NCBI GenBank assembly: GCA_910575605.1
Contig: CAJTEW010000021.1
Span: forward strand, 1 to 56,072
Direction of reading: 5' to 3'
Source of the DNA: Lachnospiraceae bacterium
GTDB lineage: Bacteria > Bacillota > Clostridia > Lachnospirales > Lachnospiraceae
Length of the DNA stretch: 56,072 nt
The translations under genes were made by a program, and so were the position numbers. Positions 53,988 to 56,072 of the stretch are shown here, piece by piece. A model generated the notes under the pieces. It did no database searches. It had not been told where the DNA came from and saw nothing but the letters and a program-made list of their open reading frames with translations. Within the stretch, counting starts at the first letter, position 1. Every line of letters starts with the position of its first letter.

Positions 53988-54131
53988 AGTTACACCTCAA
54001 TATTAATATATTTAATCCCTCAAACCCCTATACTTATATCTTCTTTCATAATGCATATCCATTAGTATACCATAAAACTGTAATTTGTAAAACATTTTTT
54101 ACAAACACGTAACTAATTCGTAATATTTTAT

Positions 54132-54158
54132 GTTACTGTTCACTCCGTTTACAGTAAC
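54132..54158 (-). terminator. Hairpin at the shikimate kinase 3' end
   Basis: The stem GTTACTGT paired with ACAGTAAC overlaps the last codons of the kinase gene. On the minus strand it is followed by A/T-rich sequence. The motif GTTACTGTTCAC resembles the second repeat family. Confidence 0.45.
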
Positions 54159-54652
54159 CCGCGCAGCCTATCCACAACTCTGTCAGCCGTCTCCTCTAAG
54201 CCCAGCCCATCCTCACAGATTGTCACATCTGCATATTTTTCAAAAAGAACCGTTCTTTCCTCATATAACTCCTTAAATGTCTGTCCTTCCTTAAGTACAA
54301 CCCCCCGGTTTTTCGCGTTCTTAAGTCTACTGTTTATTATGTCAAATGATATCTGCAAATATACGACTGTTCCGATTTCTTTATAATGCTTCATCGCATT
54401 TTCACAATACACAACACTTCCGCCTGGAGCAATTACAGAATTCTCTGTATCTATCTCTGCATTTACCCTGTCCTCAATCTCAAGAAATCCTTCAATTCCT
54501 TTTTCAGCAATAATTTCTCTTAAAAGCTTTCCTTCTTTCTCCTGTATCAATATATCCGCATCTATAAAACGATAACCCAGACGCTTCGCGGCAATAACAC
54601 CTATCGTACTTTTTCCTGCTGCCGGCATCCCGATAAAAATGATATTTTTCAT
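54149..54652 (-). CDS. aroK: Shikimate kinase
   Basis: A 167-residue P-loop kinase that phosphorylates shikimate in the aromatic amino acid pathway. It shows Walker A GMPAAGKSTIG, the DADILIQ block, FLEIEDRV (with Glu and Arg for shikimate) and APGGSVV. The lid region is NRGVVL. The start is the ATG at 54652 behind GGAG; an ATG further upstream is less well placed. Other aro genes are not nearby. Confidence 0.88.
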   Translation of the reverse strand: MKNIIFIGMPAAGKSTIGVIAAKRLGYRFIDADILIQEKEGKLLREIIAEKGIEGFLEIEDRVNAEIDTENSVIAPGGSVVYCENAMKHYKEIGTVVYLQISFDIINSRLKNAKNRGVVLKEGQTFKELYEERTVLFEKYADVTICEDGLGLEETADRVVDRLRGLL

Positions 54653-54840
54653 ATCAGAACACTCCTTCATTCGTATTATCGACAATTATTTTAACACATT
54701 TTTTTACATTCGTCCACTGGCTAAAAAAAGCAGCGGCACAGACCTGTGTGAACAATAACCCATAAATGGCAGCAAGAGGGTCTGTCGAAAGTCATCCCGC
54801 ACATACCCTCTCTTAGTATTTTAAATCAATCTAAATTTAC

Positions 54841-55200
54841 TTAATAATAAAGTTTTTTTCTTATATTCCTATGTTCACATCGTCTTCTTAGCAGCTCCTG
54901 GTACGCCATAACCTCAATCAAATCACTAAGCCATTCCCCCGGGTTTTCTTCCTTTTCCTTTGCCTCCTCATAAATCCTCCTGCACATCAGCCTAAGCCCC
55001 AGCTTGTCAGGATACTCATCATACATCATGCTTCCGTCGTATTCCAGTCTGTCACACTCTTCCTCTACAAATGGCAGAAGCCTTTTCGCTGTCTCAGGAT
55101 AGACACTTTTCATATAATCATAATCCCGTCTGTCTGTCCGGTCATCATCGTAAATAAGCGGCATCGGATACTTCATATAATAAGGCAGCCTGTTATCCAT
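54841..55200 (-). CDS. Small conserved-looking protein of unknown function
   Basis: A 119-residue acidic, Tyr/Asp/Glu/Arg-rich protein with no signal peptide or membrane segment. It contains paired tyrosines and DDDRTDRRDYDYM near the N-terminus and EEECDRLEYDGSMMYDEYPDKLGLRLMCRR in the middle, and it is probably helical in its C-terminal half. I do not recognise a family. Its clean frame and GGGAG ribosome site support a real gene. It lies between aroK and a YczE-type membrane protein on the same strand. Confidence 0.75.
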   Translation of the reverse strand: MDNRLPYYMKYPMPLIYDDDRTDRRDYDYMKSVYPETAKRLLPFVEEECDRLEYDGSMMYDEYPDKLGLRLMCRRIYEEAKEKEENPGEWLSDLIEVMAYQELLRRRCEHRNIRKKLYY

Positions 55201-55252
55201 ACAAATACACTCCCAAAAACAAATATCTGCTATATTATATGCCAGACTGCCT

Positions 55253-55909
55253 CTAACGTGAGGAATTCATAATGGGCTGTGCCACATGCGCTTTAAAAAA
55301 CTGAATCAGCGGTCCGTTGAACAGCGCATTGCAAATTGTTCCGATTCCGATAATCAGCCAAAGGTTCCCGCCCGACATAAGGCAGAATACAACGCCTGTA
55401 ATAACCACCGTAACATCACTCAATACCCTTGCATACTGAAACTGAATCCTTCCCTTCGTTACCTCCTCAATAATAATCGCCACACTGTCATAAGGCGCAA
55501 TTCCCATTTCAGCCACCATATAAAAGGAAACTCCAAGGCCTGCAAACACACATCCGATAATAAGGGCGGCAGTCCTTAAAGGCAGCGTCATTTCCACCTT
55601 AAGAGCCTCCTGAAACAGCCAGCAGATAAAATCCGCCATATATCCCACGCCCACCATGTTTACAATTGTTCCGGCGCCGATACAGTGGCGGACCGTAAAA
55701 AATACCACCACAAGAATCCCTGCATTCATTATAAGCTGCCAGGTCCCAAAACTCATGTGAAGGAACCCGCTGATTCCAAGATTCATGCATGTAAATGCAT
55801 CAACTCCAAAAGCGCTCAGCCGGAAAGCTCCTACACAGACCCCGATAAACAGGATTCCTGTAAGCATCATAATACAGCGTTTTAGAAAAAAATTTTTTTC
55901 ACTTTTCAT
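55253..55909 (-). CDS. YczE/YitT-type integral membrane protein
   Basis: A 218-residue membrane protein with about five hydrophobic segments. It resembles the YczE/YyaS family: GVCVGAFRLSAFGVDAFTCMN, LIMNAGILVVVFF and the repeat GIAPYDSVAIIIEE, suggesting an internally duplicated fold. The function is unknown; some relatives influence lipopeptide or antibiotic production. The start is the ATG at 55909 behind GGGAGA; a longer frame lacks support. Confidence 0.82.
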   Translation of the reverse strand: MKSEKNFFLKRCIMMLTGILFIGVCVGAFRLSAFGVDAFTCMNLGISGFLHMSFGTWQLIMNAGILVVVFFTVRHCIGAGTIVNMVGVGYMADFICWLFQEALKVEMTLPLRTAALIIGCVFAGLGVSFYMVAEMGIAPYDSVAIIIEEVTKGRIQFQYARVLSDVTVVITGVVFCLMSGGNLWLIIGIGTICNALFNGPLIQFFKAHVAQPIMNSSR

Positions 55910-56072
55910 ACTATAATTCTCCCACTGCCCGCAAGGTAGTGTCAAATCTACCCCTATGTTTTTTATTACAAACCTTATATTTTCAAGGATTACATCACTT
56001 TTTTATAAGAAAAAGCAATGACCTCCCTTTTTTGTGTAAATACTATTACCAACCCACAAACACTGAAAGGAA
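55910..56072. other. Right margin without a gene
   Basis: I see no supported gene. The sequence is A/T-rich and includes the start region of the YczE-type gene. A gene entering from the right may lie beyond the window. Confidence 0.4.

Noticed and set aside
1-56072. CRISPR array or restriction/defence island
   Set aside because: The dispersed hairpins are not regularly spaced and have no spacers. No cas, restriction or other defence genes beyond a Fic protein were seen.

Overview
The window reads as chromosome of a Gram-positive, spore-forming gut anaerobe of the Clostridia, most likely family Lachnospiraceae. The reasons are moderate G+C, strong GGAGG ribosome sites, sporulation-linked genes (a CotS-like protein, SpoVG, an orphan Spo0A effector domain), a GlgC/GlgD pair, meso-diaminopimelate dehydrogenase, an archaeal/eukaryotic-like short ProRS, T-box leaders on proS and metG, and VanR/VanS-type two-component systems. 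No rRNA, tRNA, CRISPR array, prophage or conjugative module is visible. Gene placement and starts rest on reading frames, Shine-Dalgarno spacing and recognised family motifs; no database search was run.

Layout. 0.1-9 kb: cotS-like, cca, a REP-associated (RAYT) transposase, proS with T-box, an RluA-type pseudouridine synthase, spoVG, glgD-glgC. 9-14 kb: murC, then dnaD-dnaI-prs behind a cluster of three DnaA boxes. 14-20 kb: a YhaN/YhaO-like (Rad50/Mre11-like) pair, a VanS/VanR-like system, asnS. 20-31 kb: an aldo/keto reductase with ferredoxin domain, a queT-type transporter under a preQ1 riboswitch, a large membrane-anchored protein, a METTL25-like methyltransferase, a second two-component system, a GH25-LysM lysozyme and a solitary Spo0A C-terminal domain. 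31-38 kb: glyoxalase, lysophospholipase, citrate synthase, rsmA, tatD, a class III Fic protein, ddh. 38-44 kb: a chemoreceptor beside an orphan sugar-binding lipoprotein, then metG with T-box. 43.6-50.4 kb: a seven-gene operon (cyclophilin, peptide-type ABC importer, TetR regulator) behind a near-consensus promoter and a perfect 25-bp palindrome. 50.4-56 kb: an MsmX/UgpC-like ATPase, rsmI, murA, shikimate kinase, a small unknown protein and a YczE-type membrane protein.

The most notable system is a dispersed family of short palindromic elements. Ten copies share a 32-nt hairpin core, GGGACG-NN-GTA, ten A/T-rich bases, then the matching TAC-NN-CGTCCC; three longer hairpins are related. Thirteen copies lie in 56 kb, nearly all at gene 3' ends. 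Two copies in opposite orientation bracket a Y1/HUH transposase (RAYT) at 2.7-3.6 kb, like a REP/BIME-RAYT system. The arms covary between copies. One copy sits in frame inside the pseudouridine synthase gene, and others supply stop codons to three proteins.
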